A stretch of DNA of 64,000 bases from Armillaria gallica (lineage: Eukaryota; Basidiomycota; Agaricomycetes; Agaricales; Physalacriaceae), in contig JBANDB010000017.1 of NCBI GenBank assembly GCA_037576215.1, positions 682,001 through 746,000 on the forward strand, given 5' to 3'. Positions 22,024 through 33,438 of this stretch are shown here, one piece after another (position 1 is the first letter of the stretch; every line of letters begins with the position of its first letter). The notes under the pieces were generated by a model. It ran no database searches and was not told where the DNA came from. It saw only the letters and a program-made list of their open reading frames with translations. Position numbers and translations under genes: made by a program.

Positions 22024-23013
22024 ATGACCTCCGCATTTCCCCAGTACGCGTCCACCTCCAAGTCCACGATAATCGACACCCAAACCCATCTACTCTCGAC
22101 GTTTGCTTTATATCACTCAAAGTACCCTGAAGGGCAGTATGAGACCGCGTTTGATTTCGTAGAGAGCGTGTATACGGGGAAGGGAGTGGAGACAATAGTC
22201 GATGTGTGGTGCGAGCCGGACGTGTTCACGCAGGGACCGTAGAAAGAGCTGACGGATGGGAAATGGGAGGGTATTCAGTATCGATTTGTCATCGGTGCGT
22301 ACTCCTGCTCTTTCCAACTCCATTTCTGATTAGATCCTCCAGGCGTTCACCCGTACCTCCCGCAAATTCAAAGTTGCCTCCTGTCGCGATAACTTGCATC
22401 CAGACACGAAGCAAATTCGTATACTCCTACCGTCGAATCCGAGATTCTTACTGTGCTCTCGTATCCATCTTGTGTCGGTCTGGGTGAAATCGTACTGGAT
22501 TACCACTACACACTCTCGCCGCCAGATGTCCAGCAACGAGTATTTGCCCAGCAGCTACGGATAGCTGTGGATCGTGGTATCCCAATAATGGTGCATACCC
22601 GGAAAGCAGAAGACACGGAGAGGAGCGTGAAGGAGATCGTACCCAAAGATCACCGGGTACGTCCTTCTCTCCGTTGATACCAACAGCGCTGACTATATCC
22701 GCGACGACAGGTCCACATTCACTGCTTCACCGACACCGCCTTTGGCCTCCGCCTCCTCGACTACTTCCCCAATCTCCACATCGGTGTAACGGGCATTGTC
22801 TGCTACACAACGAACCTCAACGCTGCCGAGCTCCTCAAGCAGATGTCGGCTAATGACAACAAGCGAATCCTGCTGGACAGAGACGCGCCGTACATGGTCC
22901 TGGCGAATGTGTATGACGCATTAGAGCCAACGCAGTCTAGGCTTCTGTTTTCGCTCTCGCTGATAATTCCCTGGACAGCCGAGTTCGTGGCTGGCGTTAT
23001 GGGCGACGGATGA
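22024..23013 (+). pseudogene. TatD-family metal-dependent hydrolase (nonsense mutation)
   Basis: TatD proteins are TIM-barrel Mg-dependent DNases/hydrolases. Exons 22024-22294, 22343-22352 (10 nt), 22404-22656 and 22711-23013 join in phase. They give IIDTQTHLLST, GVHPHEA, CVGLGEIVLDYHY, IPIMVHTRKAEDT, IHCFTDT, DAPYM and IPWTAEFV. These are the metal-ligand and active-site blocks in family order, over about 280 aa. Lesions: an in-frame TAG at 22,240-22,242 after DVFTQGP, where relatives usually have Trp; the first metal motif HxH reads QTH; and the usual ETDAPY reads DRDAPY. The chain ends early at TGA 23,011-23,013, while related sequence (FDRLKWEGARGY) continues in frame. The 10-base exon is needed to restore GVHPHEA. 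Family call very sure; broken state sure if the sequence is correct. Confidence -1.
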
Positions 23014-24340
23014 AACTTTGACCGACTCAAGTGGGAGGGCGCAAGAGGGTATACGGGGTGTAAGAGCCGGGTAAGAGTAGCCGGCTGTCTCATGATGCTC
23101 CTTGGCGAGCACGTCGCCACCTATATAGCCTCCTGACTGCGTATATGTCCAGTACGCTTGCCTTTTACCTCTATATGCGACTCATACTCATTGATTACCA
23201 GATATATGCATTCAATTTTCCAGGACAAGACCACTCAGATCATCGCCAACGTCCAGAGACGGCGTTTATTTCCCAAATCACGGACCTACGTATCCTGGCC
23301 TCATCACTCTTCTGTATCAGTCAACACCACCCTCCGAGGCTAAGGAAGAGTCACTGTCGGCAAGCAATGACGAAGTCTAGCACTCATTGACGTGCCTTTT
23401 CTCCCCTTGCTGCGCTCTTTTCACCATTGTCTGAACCCACGGAATAGTCAGCATCTCTGAGGCGGTGGCCTTGTATCATCCGTTCGTCTCTCCGCCCATT
23501 GCCCCCAGCCTCGTTGGTGTAATGTCGCCAGGACTGCCAGACTTGTGACGACGCCGGGGAAGGAACTGGGTGTTATCGAATTGTTTATCACTGTGTAGGA
23601 GAGAAGGTGGACGTCAAGTTGGACTCAACATTTGTGGAAAGGAGCTGTGTGTGTGGAGCATGTACACGCGCTATCACTGAAGACACCATGTTGTTATCGT
23701 CACGATCTTGGGACCGTTTCACCAAGATCCTTCGATCGCCTTCGTTGTAGGAAGCGAGGGCGCATGTTGTAAGCTGTTCATTTTAACGGTGCGGTGACCT
23801 TGCTCATCATGCCTTTATTGGTCTCCTAGAACAGAACCATGGGGCCTTTTTCGTTTATTCTCTTCACTCCGAGTCCCTCTTCTTCTGGCAAAGTCGGTCG
23901 TGCTGCCTAATCATCGATTCCAACAAGTCTACGCTCAATTTCGACGTTGCACTAAAACGTGTTCTCTATGAATATGAATAATCTCTATGGCTATCGTGCA
24001 TCATGAATCAAATCCAGCGAATTTCCAACTGATTCCCTTAGCTGCCATGCTTACGTTGTCACGCTCAATCTCCAGCGTTCATAGTCACGCTCTATCGCGC
24101 AGACGCCCTCAGGTATCTCTAGAAATTCGATGCGCCTCCGGGGTACTTGATCTCTGAGTCTCAAAAGCAAGGCTACCGGTCAGTATCTTTTGCTATCGGA
24201 TACAACCTGATCCTAAAGGATGTCACCGAGCTAACCGTTCCTTCAGACTTGGATTTGAAGTATGGACGCGATCCGTATCCGCCGTGCTTTCAATTTGACT
24301 GTAATTGGTTTAGAAGACTTGACTATGAGGGCGGGGAGGG
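23014..24340. other. No supported gene; short repeat at 24,150-24,230
   Basis: I see no exon structure. The stretch AAGCAAGGCTACCGGTCAGT...TACAACCTGATCC (24,165-24,235) recurs at 39,895-39,955, and 24,240-24,320 matches 15,790-15,870 and 35,520-35,600 (CTTGGATTTGAAGTATGGAC). Confidence -1.
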
Positions 24341-24344
24341 CATG

Positions 24345-24650
24345 CTCGTGTCACGTCTATTGACTGAGGCTAAAGTGAAATACATGCACCGAACCAATTA
24401 TTGAGACGCGTGCGGGGAGCGAAGGATCTGCGGAAAGGTGGGCGTGCGGAGAGATCGATGGGCGCAAGCTGCTGGGGAGGATTGATGCAGAGGGAGATCT
24501 CGACTTTACGGATGGCGACGTGGATGGCCTCGATTCATCAATCACTTGTTTGGTATGTCATGTCATAGTGTCTATTGACTGAGGCTAACAGTGAAATACA
24601 GGCAGCGGACTAAGTGTTAAGACGACGCGTGCGGGGAGCAATTATTAGTA
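24345..24650. repeat. Repeat R1, copy 3
   Basis: This is a full first monomer and the start of the second (TCTATTGACTGAGGCTAACAG near 24,571). Minus-strand frame MIDESRPSTSPSVKSRSPS... is present. It stands at the start of the second R1-R2-R4 series. Confidence -1.
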
Positions 24651-24849
24651 TTCGGCACCGCAACCGCGAACCGCGGACATGGCAATCCACTACTCATTAT
24701 TCACTGCTATCCACCGGTCCAAATCTTATATTTCCATCGCCTTCGCGGTTGTTATGCATCGAGTGGTGGGGCCCGGCATGTCTTGAGGATGAGAAAGACT
24801 CAAGAAAGACGAGTACATGCGGGGACGCATCTTACCGGGATGATCGTAT

Positions 24850-25740
24850 GCCAAAGTGGCGGACACTTATCCATACCACATCTTTTACTTTTATTACGCA
24901 CATGGACCACAATGAGATTACCTGTAACTAGCTTGCAGAAAATCTAGTGGCTGTTTTTGCTGCCTGTTTTTGGCGACATGTGACAGACCATGCTTGTGTT
25001 ACTTGTGTTAGGCCCCTTGTGTTGCTTGTGGGGCCTGGCCGGCCTGTGTTACAGTCACTTTACAGAGTCAGATTATGCAAACACCCACCACGCGCCGTCC
25101 GATTCTGCAAACTACAACTACGCGCCATTCCTCCAAATTCTGGAAGCTGTAGATGTCGGCAATTAGTGCTACATCAGAGATAGCCATTTCATGACGAGAG
25201 GACGGCTTGAGTTTCAAATCCAGGAAGACTTGACTGCGACAGTAGCGTAGTGGCAAGGAACTTGAGCTCGTCATTGACGTCAGTGTGATGGCCATGGCGG
25301 TGATACTGGTGATACAAGGTCAGGGTTTTTTTGTGATCGTTAGCTCCCACGTTGCTCACGTTTCTTCGACTCTTACCATCATCACCCTCGACGGCGGCAC
25401 CACTTTCTCTAACGCGTACATCGGCAAGGTATGGCGCCCGTATGTCCGACTCAAGCCTTCTGTTAAGGACGTGCACAATCATCTCAGAACGGCCTTGGAT
25501 TTTAGTGACGAAACACGGGGATGCTTTGACTCGATCTAAGGGAGAAACCGTCTCTGAGAGAAGAAAAGGTATGTTATCTTTACTACTGTAATGATAGCCA
25601 GAATAAATATTTCTCATAGGGTCCCCTTTGCCACGAAGACGTCTATGAAGTTGTGATATGATAAGCTCTTGGGCAAGAAGTTGCGATAGAAAACGAATGG
25701 CGCGACTTCGAGGCATTTCCATTTGATTCAGTCACTGTAT
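24850..25740 (+). repeat. Repeat R2, copy 2
   Basis: It is colinear with 3,950-4,800, with a local expansion of TTGTGTTACTTGTGTT-type sequence near 24,990-25,050. The plus-strand exon ending ERRK at GTATGTTATC is preserved, but a 1-nt insertion (GGATTTTAG against GGACTTAG) shifts the frame. A 177-codon minus-strand frame (25,189-25,722) overlaps it and is probably fortuitous. Confidence -1.
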
Positions 25741-26260
25741 CTACTCGAGGCAGAGTCCAAAAAGGGGGGCCGAAAGGGACAACGAGTTCCGACTACGTGA
25801 TGAGCCGCTGCTCTACGGTGGGCAAATATTCAGTCCGTGTGAATATCTTCGCTCATTCTCAGTCAGCTTCGTACCCATATGGACAATCAAACGAACATCG
25901 ATACCCTCGTATGCGTGACATTGACACAGTCACCATACCTGCCCAATCCTTCCAAGCGACTGTAACTCCAAACCTAGCGCCACTTTGGCTGATCCTTCCA
26001 AGACCACGACTCCGTCGCCCACTGCGAGTCTTACGGACTCGTTTATCGTTTCAACCATGCTTCCTCTGATCCCAAGTCTAATGAGTACCAAATCCATCAG
26101 CACGGAAGAGGACCCTTCTGGTATTGTTTGTCTTGCACCTCTCTTCCTGTCATCTCTGACGAATCGTCCTATACTAGCCGTGACATCAGGCCCAACTCCA
26201 ACGTACAGACTACCTGTGGAAGGTCAAGGTGCCGTCGACTATCCAATTCATTTGTAAGCT
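25740..26260 (-). repeat. Repeat R4, copy 3
   Basis: It is related to 4,800-5,345 and 2,050-2,425; the minus-strand signature reads GVTVAWKDWAG. Frames are more broken than in copy 2. A plus-strand frame (25,985-26,257) keeps APLFLSSLTNRPI, matching APLFLQSLTNRPR at 5,215, so both strands have locally conserved frames. Confidence -1.
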
Positions 26261-26434
26261 GCGTCTTTAACCCGTTTACCTCACGGGTTTTATGGTCGCA
26301 GACCTGGGCATCAAGCAACGCATTTTTCGCTCAACGTCAACACCCGTCCGCTCATTAAAACAATGTACGCCAACGGAATTATCACTTTGTTATACAAAGC
26401 TCATAATATCTTAGCTCTATTACCAACACAATTG

Positions 26435-27500
26435 CGCTTTGCCCAGGAATGGCTGTCACCTGCCGTACCGAGCTATCGATGTCGACCTCGTGGAGGACCA
26501 TTATGGAAGAGACGTGTTCGGCGACAATGGTACTGGGCGTATGTCTTGTCTTGTAGCATGAGAGGTACGTAGTTTGCACTCGGTGTTCGTCTTCAGAAGC
26601 TTATATCATTGCAGAACTCAGTATGATATCTCACTCAACTCGGAGAGAAGAACAGCATGTAGTTTTCCCAGGTATGTCGTTGACACCCTGCCCACGTATC
26701 TTTGTTAAGCGTTTCTTCAGCCTATGAACCCATGTTGCGAGGTGGATGATTACATACATAGAAGTCCTCGGAGTGGTGTACGGTGGTGTATGGTATGTGT
26801 GACTTTCTTCTCTGACTCTTCCTGTGCTGATGTCCAAGTCCCTAGGGATAGGGCTATTCACTTGTGCGAGCCTTTGGAGGCGTGTCAGACCCGCAACGGG
26901 AAGCTTCAGCTCCTTATCGAGGACAACCTAAACAGGGACTATGAGGTGGGCGTGCGAAGAGACGTCGACGGGCGCGAGCTGCTAAGGAGGAGTGACATGG
27001 AGGGAGATGTGACTGTAAGGGAGGTCGTTGGCAGAGGAGACTGACCGGAGTAGATCAATAGTAGATATGTCGGCAATCAGCAGACAGCCATTTTCATGAC
27101 GAGAGGACGGCTTGAGCTTTGACTGTGAGGGTAGCATAGTTATAAGGGACGTTTAAGTGACGTCTAAGGTCTTGGGCCGTGGCGGTAGTAAAGATCAAGG
27201 TTGTTTGTTGATCGTTAGCTCCCACGTCCCTCACATGGTTATTTGTCTCTTACCATCATCACCCTCGACGGCAGCAATGACTGACTCAAGCCTTCTGCTC
27301 AGGACGCGCGAAATCGTCTTATAATACTTCGTCTTGGGTTTAGTGATGAAGCTGAAGCTAAGCACAGGACCTTTGGCTCGATCTAGACAATGTGTTTGTC
27401 GAGGAGAGAAACCGACTCCGAGTCTAAGAGACGATAAGGTACGTTTTACCCTGGCCATCCACCACAATAGCCAGAACATTCATTTATGATAGGATCCCCT
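26435..27500. repeat. R5, then R1 piece and shortened R2 (third copy of the 15.3-16.5 kb series)
   Basis: R5 (26,435-26,570) is followed by the CCAAGTCCCTAGGGATAGGG stretch (about 26,840), a GACGGGCGCGAGCTGCTAAG piece of R1 and an R2 derivative ending at GATAGGATCCCCTTCGCTAT (27,490). Here R2 retains a middle part (27,290-27,440) missing at 16.4 and 36.2 kb. Confidence -1.
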
Positions 27501-28210
27501 TCGCTATCAAGACGTCCACTACTGAAGCTCCCAGTCACAAGTTTGTGGACGCGAGCTGACGGCCACCGACGCGCAGAGATAAATCTCAGAGTGTCTATGA
27601 TCATCCATGACTTATGGGCCATTTCATCGCCTTTCAATGGATGTCTATCGATGTTTAACGTTTAGACTCTTATTGAACGTTGTCTGTGTGTGTCTGTAGG
27701 CATCCATGTATACATATAATGTCGTATTTATGATATACACGCCCAAGTCCATGTCCTTATCCCGATTCTCCCCGGCAATATTCCATTGCCACATCACTGT
27801 AAGGTCAGCATCCGAGTCGTACAGCGACATGGCATCCGTCCCGTGCACCAGTAGGGCATAAGCACGGCGGTAACCTGATGACGGATAATTAGTGCCGGGG
27901 ACGACAAATTGTGCGAACCATAGCAGGTGTATGCAGCTGACTGTGTGCAGAAGGCCGGAGTCCATCAATGGCGTAGGCAGTGCTACTGAAAGCGACGAGT
28001 ACAAGAGCAAGCACGTTCAGGAATAATCGTTGCTATACTAGGAAAAAATGGTGAGAGAATGCACAAGAAACAACAAAAAGAGCACGCACCTGAGACGCGT
28101 CACATCCAAGTCATTTTGATTACTCCTCCACCGCTTCGTATACTTGTATATCATACGTAGCAGACTTGAGCGCATGAAAAACAACAGAACGGAAGCACCC
28201 AAACACCAGT
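27500..28210 (-). other. Unidentified stretch, possible membrane-protein remnant
   Basis: The minus strand has hydrophobic open pieces (about 28,040-28,337, with FDWCLGASVLLFFMRSSLLRM). A related reading is present at 43,380-43,450 (FAGCFCSVALHAFKSAT in another frame). No complete gene could be assembled. 27,500-27,700 shows nothing recognisable. Confidence -1.
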
Positions 28211-28213
28211 CAA

Positions 28214-28520
28214 ACACCGGCGTCAAGGCCAACCATTTCCAAGAAAAGGTGAGCACGCCGCAGTGGAGATCAGGCTCATGGGCATGCCAAAACGCTAGCA
28301 CCAAACCAGCACCGGCCTCGAGGCTAACCATTTGCAAGAAATGGGTGGCATGCAGCAGCGTAGGTCAGGCGCAAGCAAATCTTGACACGCGAGCACTGAG
28401 TACTGAGTCTTCACCAGCACCAAAGTTGACCATTTGGAAGAGACGGCGGGCACGCAGCAGCGGAGGTTGGGCCCATGAAGACCCGGAAACGCAAACACTG
28501 AGTCGAGGCGAACGGGACCG
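28214..28520. repeat. Three degenerate ~95-105-bp tandem units, copy B
   Basis: Each unit contains a version of ACCATTTgCAAGAAATGGG followed by GCACGCAGCAGCGgAGgT. In minus-strand translation the units read PNLRCCVPAVSSKW, PDLRCCMPPISCKW and LHCGVLTFSWKW. The same array stands at 43,446-43,740 in front of gene C, but not before A or D, where R1 takes its place. Confidence -1.
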
Positions 28521-29109
28521 TGGTGATAGGTGGTGTTGAGATAACAAATTCACGGTAAAGAATTCTTCAGAACGGTGGATCGGTAGGAGCGTATTCATGA
28601 GGCATGGTTATATCGAGCTTCGCGGATGCTAGTTGCGAGCGCAGTGAGTAGAGTTGGTGGTCGTGGTGGAGTGGAGGAAGAGGACTGGTGGTGGTACCGG
28701 TGCAAGGTCTGGCTCTTCGGGTGCGTCCGTGGAAACAAATCACTCAGAGAGGAATTCACCACCCGGCTTTTTTAAATTCAGGTGCCCAGCGAGTCTACTA
28801 GTTGCGAACTCCTGCCGACAACTATTATCAGCGATTCCAGCATGCAGATTCAGGACTACGACAAGAAGAACAATGCCAGGAACAAAGATTTCCGGCGAGG
28901 TCTGCTTGCCAGCACTGAAAACTGCCTGCGAGGACAATCTCGGCAAGAGCATAAGGCTCTCAGGCGGCACTAGTCAGACAGGTAGATTGGTCCCTGACCC
29001 ACCTGGAAAGGTAATACTTAATTACGTTTCTGCGGTGGGCCAATAGCAATATGGCAACAGCTTTGTTCTGCGACTTGCATCACACTCATTCTCTTGCATA
29101 CAGCTCACG
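28480..29109. promoter_or_regulatory. DUF6535 upstream module, copy B
   Basis: It is colinear with 8,560-9,235, with a small deletion near 28,705. The minus-strand frame with LVPPESLMLLPRLSSQ and VPGIVLLVVVLNLHAGIA is kept. A CCAAT box in the same GCGGTGGGCCAATAG context is at 29,040-29,044. Confidence -1.
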
Positions 29110-32100
29110 ATGTCTACTGCTCAGGAACTCAATGAAGCGTCATCCAGCGAGTCGAAGGGAGTCGATCCCTCGGAGCACCCGAATTCCTGGGACGGTGGAG
29201 GAAATGCAGATGAAGCCGATAAGGACAAGGACAAGGAAGATGCGGAGCCAATCAATGAGGAGAATGCAGTCAAGCCTCCGAATCCCGCGACGTCCTCCAA
29301 GGCGAAGAAGACTTTTGGAATGCACAAAGCGCAGCATAACGTGAGGAGAGGTATCATATCATCTTTACATTGGCAGCTGATATCTGATGGAATTTGTTAG
29401 GCAATGACCCATCCAACTACGAAGACAGGTTCCCCGAAGATCCTATGTATGCAGAGACGGTGCCAAACGCCAGAGTGTGGAGGACACACCAGGCAGAGAG
29501 TGCGATCTACGATGCGAATATGGTTGAAGAAATTCGGGATAACGTCGACGTGCTCCTGGTTTTTGTGAGCGAACCACCTATTGTCTCTGCTGTTTCTAAC
29601 GGTATCACCATAGGCCGGTCTTTTCTCCGCGGTTGTCACGACCTTTGTTGTCCAGACGTCCCAGAGCCTGCAAGCTAATTATGCTCAGGCCTCGGCGTCT
29701 CTCCTTTTCGAATTACTCCTCGTTCAACGTGCGATCGCCAATGGTTCTCCTGTTGACACAGTCCCAGTCTCTTCGCTCAACCCTCAAACCACATTTGTAC
29801 CCGCAGCTACAGATGTCTGGGTTAACGGATTGTGGTTCACCAGCCTGTTTCTCAGCCTGACGACAGCATTGGTAGCCGTTCTCGTGAAGCAATGGCTGCA
29901 TCACTACGTCGTCCTCCCCTCTGGGACTCCACGCGAGCGGTGCTTTATTCGACAGTATCGATTTTTGGGGTTCCAGAAGTGGCGGGTCGAGGTCATCGTT
30001 GGTGTGCTACCTGTTCTCATGCATTTAGCTTTAGCGCTATTTTTCATTGGATTATCGCTCTTCCTTCATCCTCTTCGAGCTGCCCTATCATGGGTTGTTT
30101 GTATGGGAACCATACTGCTGGTTGTGGCATATACAGTCATGACCATTCTGCCTATGTGTTTCCCGCAGTGCCCATACCGTACCCCACTCTGTGATCTTGC
30201 ATACCCTCCCTGCTTTTATGCCGCATCTTTAATCCAGAAGTACTACCATCAACTCTGTCAGCTCTCGCAGCAATTCCTATACCGAACCCCGCTCTTCGAT
30301 CTTGCATACCCTCCCTATATTTTCATCACATCCTCAGTTCATAAGCTCTACCATCGACTCCTTCAGCTCCTGCAGTCAATAGCGAGCAGAGTCAGCAGAA
30401 CCAACGATTCTGGGAACGATCCTGAATGTGATTCTAGACGCAATCACATCACGGCGAAGCCAAACTCCTTGAAGCAGCTCGAGCTTGATGCAGTGGAGAA
30501 GGCATCGCTTCGATTATCAGTCGAAGCGTTGCATTGGCTGTTTTCTGCCTCGTCAAACCCTGCAGTTCAGAGTATCGTCATGGAATCCATAGGCGGGCTA
30601 CCTATGGAAGCATGGGTAGAAGTGGAAGATGTTTTCCGTCGCAGTCTATCCATTGTTGATGTTCAAGAGAATCTACTGTCATCGCTGACTGTACTGCGTG
30701 CCGTTGACTGGTGGTCTTCCCCTATACCGAGCCTATCATTGGGAATGGAGCGCAAGTTTGAACGTCTTCTTCGCTCTTGCATGTTCAGTTCCAGGGTGAA
30801 GCCCCCCTGGGAACGTCGATGGGCCGCCATCGACGTTCCAGACCAACTGGACCGAAATGAGTTTGGTGCTACTCTTGTAACTCAGATTCTGAAGTTGTGT
30901 TGGCACCCCACGTTCTTGGAGTTGTGGAAGCCTAATGTGTTTCTCCGTGATATTCTATCCCTCGAGACACCAGCAAGGTTTCCTCCAATCGTTTGGAAAA
31001 ACCTCATCCAGTCGGCAACCGACTCCTGGGACCCCGACCTCTTTAACATTGATGACCAATTCCCAATGCTCCTTTGTTCAGCCGTGGCTAGGAGTAGTAT
31101 TGTTCGCACAGACATCCCAAAGCAGCAGCTCTTTGCTTCACCGCTTGTTGTAGACTTTAAACAAGCGGTTGAGTACTTTCCCGAGATGGCGCTCAAGTAT
31201 ATGATGTGTTGGTTGTCGCGGTTCGATCTGCTTCCTGGCGAGCGCCTCGAGTGTCGGGTGTTGACAGCTTCTATCCACCTCATGATCCATAGGCTTTCAC
31301 GATTAGCGTCAGGCACAGACACGTCTCGGACCCCTGAAGTCGACTTGCTGTTTGGGATGTTCAGTCCGATTCAAGTATGGATTTCCAGTGGGAAGAATCC
31401 CGACTCCGTTTGGAAGATACTTGAAGTGGTTATAATCAATACACCCATTTTCAGACAAAATGCACCCGATTCGAAGTATAATGCGTGCTCCTATTTGGTC
31501 CTGACACGCTACAGGGATTTCGTGCAGGAGCATAATCTCGCTTCACATATACATGCTCCTTCATCTGCCCTTCCGTTGCTCGTCACTTTCATGACCACGC
31601 AATGGTCCACACTCCACACCTCTACCAGGACTGAAGAAGTGCTTGACTTCCTGGCGTCTTGTCTACAAGAGTGTTTTAGGCCTGTATATGACGTGTTTTA
31701 TCGACAACGGTGTCTGAAGTTCCTCGCGATGCAACCGGTCTCTTCATGGTCCGCATCGCTCTTCAGGGCTTATGTCATTGGCGTCACGGTTGCACTACAC
31801 CCATCTCACGATGATCCTGAGGAGAATCAGACGATCGCGCAAGCGATTGACTGTCTTCACGAGCCTGAAAATCTCTTTCTTGTCTGTTCTACCCTAGCAA
31901 TGTCCACTCACTGGTATGATAAATGGGGTGAACGGGTACCTGAAGATGTCAGTATTTTGACAGATCTTGCTCAAATTCGGCCGCGTGATCCTGCATGGGG
32001 TAATTGTCGTCAGAGACTTCGGGAGTTGGCTGAGGGTGAAAACCATTTTGTTGGACGGGATGGAGAAGAAACAGACATTGAAGAACGGAGGTGTCATATA

Positions 32101-32332
32101 CGCGAAGCCATCAGGGCACTGGACAAATTCTTCTCAGATATACCTCCTCAAGCCACAACAAGTTTGGAATTGGTATAGTTACCTCCTGCCTTACTTGCTC
32201 TCAATGTTGCTGAAGAGTCTTTAGCCAGGGCTGCCGCAACCTCAGTCTCGGTTAGCTCGCATAGGTCGCCTGCTACCTTGGCGTCGACTGCGACAACAGG
32301 ATGAGGAACACGAATTGACGGGAAGCGCTTAG
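29110..32332 (+). CDS. DUF6535 domain membrane protein B
   Basis: Exons 29110-29350, 29401-29564, 29614-32172 and 32225-32332 give about 1023 aa. The domain order is as in A, with four membrane segments, two 35-residue repeats and a long soluble part. Only one acidic N-terminal module is present; its first part matches module 1 of A and its end (PATSSKAKK) matches module 2, as expected from unequal crossing-over. From the codons for RCLKF onward the sequence equals A without a difference for about 450 bp (31,706-32,158), yet just upstream B differs clearly (EEVLDFLASCLQECF against RDVLSFLTICLQERF). No break was found. If the last intron (32173-32224) is not removed, translation stops at TAG 32,176. 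Confidence -1.
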
Positions 32333-32554
32333 ATGCATTTCACCCACATCCTCACCGAAGCTTGCTAATGATCTCAGTCTCACGAGTTGGGGATCTGAGT
32401 CTGTACTTACACCTCCGCTGTAATATTCACGACTACTCGTTTCGCCACAAATACCAACATCGTACGCTGTCGGTGTATACAATAGATACGGAGATGACAA
32501 TTGTTTCATTGATCTGCGTGTGCTGAGGAGAAAAGCGTATATCAAAGCTTCAAC
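32333..32554. other. Spacer between gene B and the two-exon gene
   Basis: It is conserved with 12,633-12,850 and contains no gene. A polyadenylation or promoter function is likely from position, but no clear signal is seen. Confidence -1.
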
Positions 32555-33223
32555 ATGCCCTCAGTCCACCATCATATAACACGAAATAATGCGACTCTAT
32601 GTCCAGACTTGCGTTCCAACTCGCATAGGTTAGCGCCACAAAGACCACCAGTGGAAGTCTCTGCTGGCCAACAGCAAAGAAATGAGAGACCAAATCGGGA
32701 CAGGAAAATACTGAGACGGTGCGTAAGCATATGCCTCAGACACCCTCTGAGGACAGGTTCACCGTGCTATGAAGAACCTCTACGACCCAGGGATCTGGAA
32801 GAGCTTGCGCCGTCAAGGTAAGTCTGGGATTTTGATGGTCGCAGTGCTTGTTTTTTATACATCTGGCCTAGCGCGTGGGCCATCGTTACAATATTCGTAC
32901 GGAATTGCATAGCGGGGTTCAGCGCAACATACAAGCAGTTCACTTGTGTACGTGAAACCTGCCTTACACACCTCGGCGCGGAAATAGAGATGGTTTGTAG
33001 TAAGTGTCCATCATCCGCGTCGAACCTCTTACTACCATTCATATTTACTATCTCTAATCAAGATGTAAACAACAGAATTCTTCCCGAGCATAGGGGATAT
33101 CGTAAATCACCTTACATTTCACTCCACGATCCTGAGCTTTACAGCTGGATAATTCACAATAATGACCGTATTCGGGAAGAGGGTTTTACGGCCACTGTGA
33201 TAAATATATTGCTCGAACATTAG
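32555..33223 (+). CDS. Two-exon hypothetical protein (204 aa), copy B
   Basis: Exon 1 (32555-32817) and exon 2 (32872-33223) join in phase through a 54-nt intron with a perfect GTAAGT donor and CTAG acceptor. The protein starts MPSVHHHITRNNATLCP, has a Gln/Arg-rich middle (EVSAGQQQRNERPNRDRK), then WAIVTIFVRNCIAGFSATYK and a C-terminus LYSWIIHNNDRIREEGFTAT. The copy in block A is frameshifted and has lost the ATG. A conserved 91-codon minus-strand frame overlaps exon 2, so strand choice rests on the splice sites. No domain was recognised. Confidence -1.
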
Positions 33224-33438
33224 CCGCACGACAGTGTTAAATAAAGTGGGTGCGTATGTACCTCCAGATTTAGGGATGAAACTATCGTAATATCTGATGG
33301 GTAGATAAATATCGCTCATATGACCGTCACGACCTTCACATCTTGCCGGGGTGATACGTATCGGGGGGGTCTTGGCGCTAATTCTCAGTCAGTATAAAGT
33401 GGACAACAACAGTAGACAAGTTCTTATTCACCACCGTG

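Noticed and set aside
25189..25722. 177-codon minus-strand frame over R2
   Set aside because: It runs antisense through the intron-like stretch and plus-strand exon of R2 and is broken in the other R2 copies; probably fortuitous.
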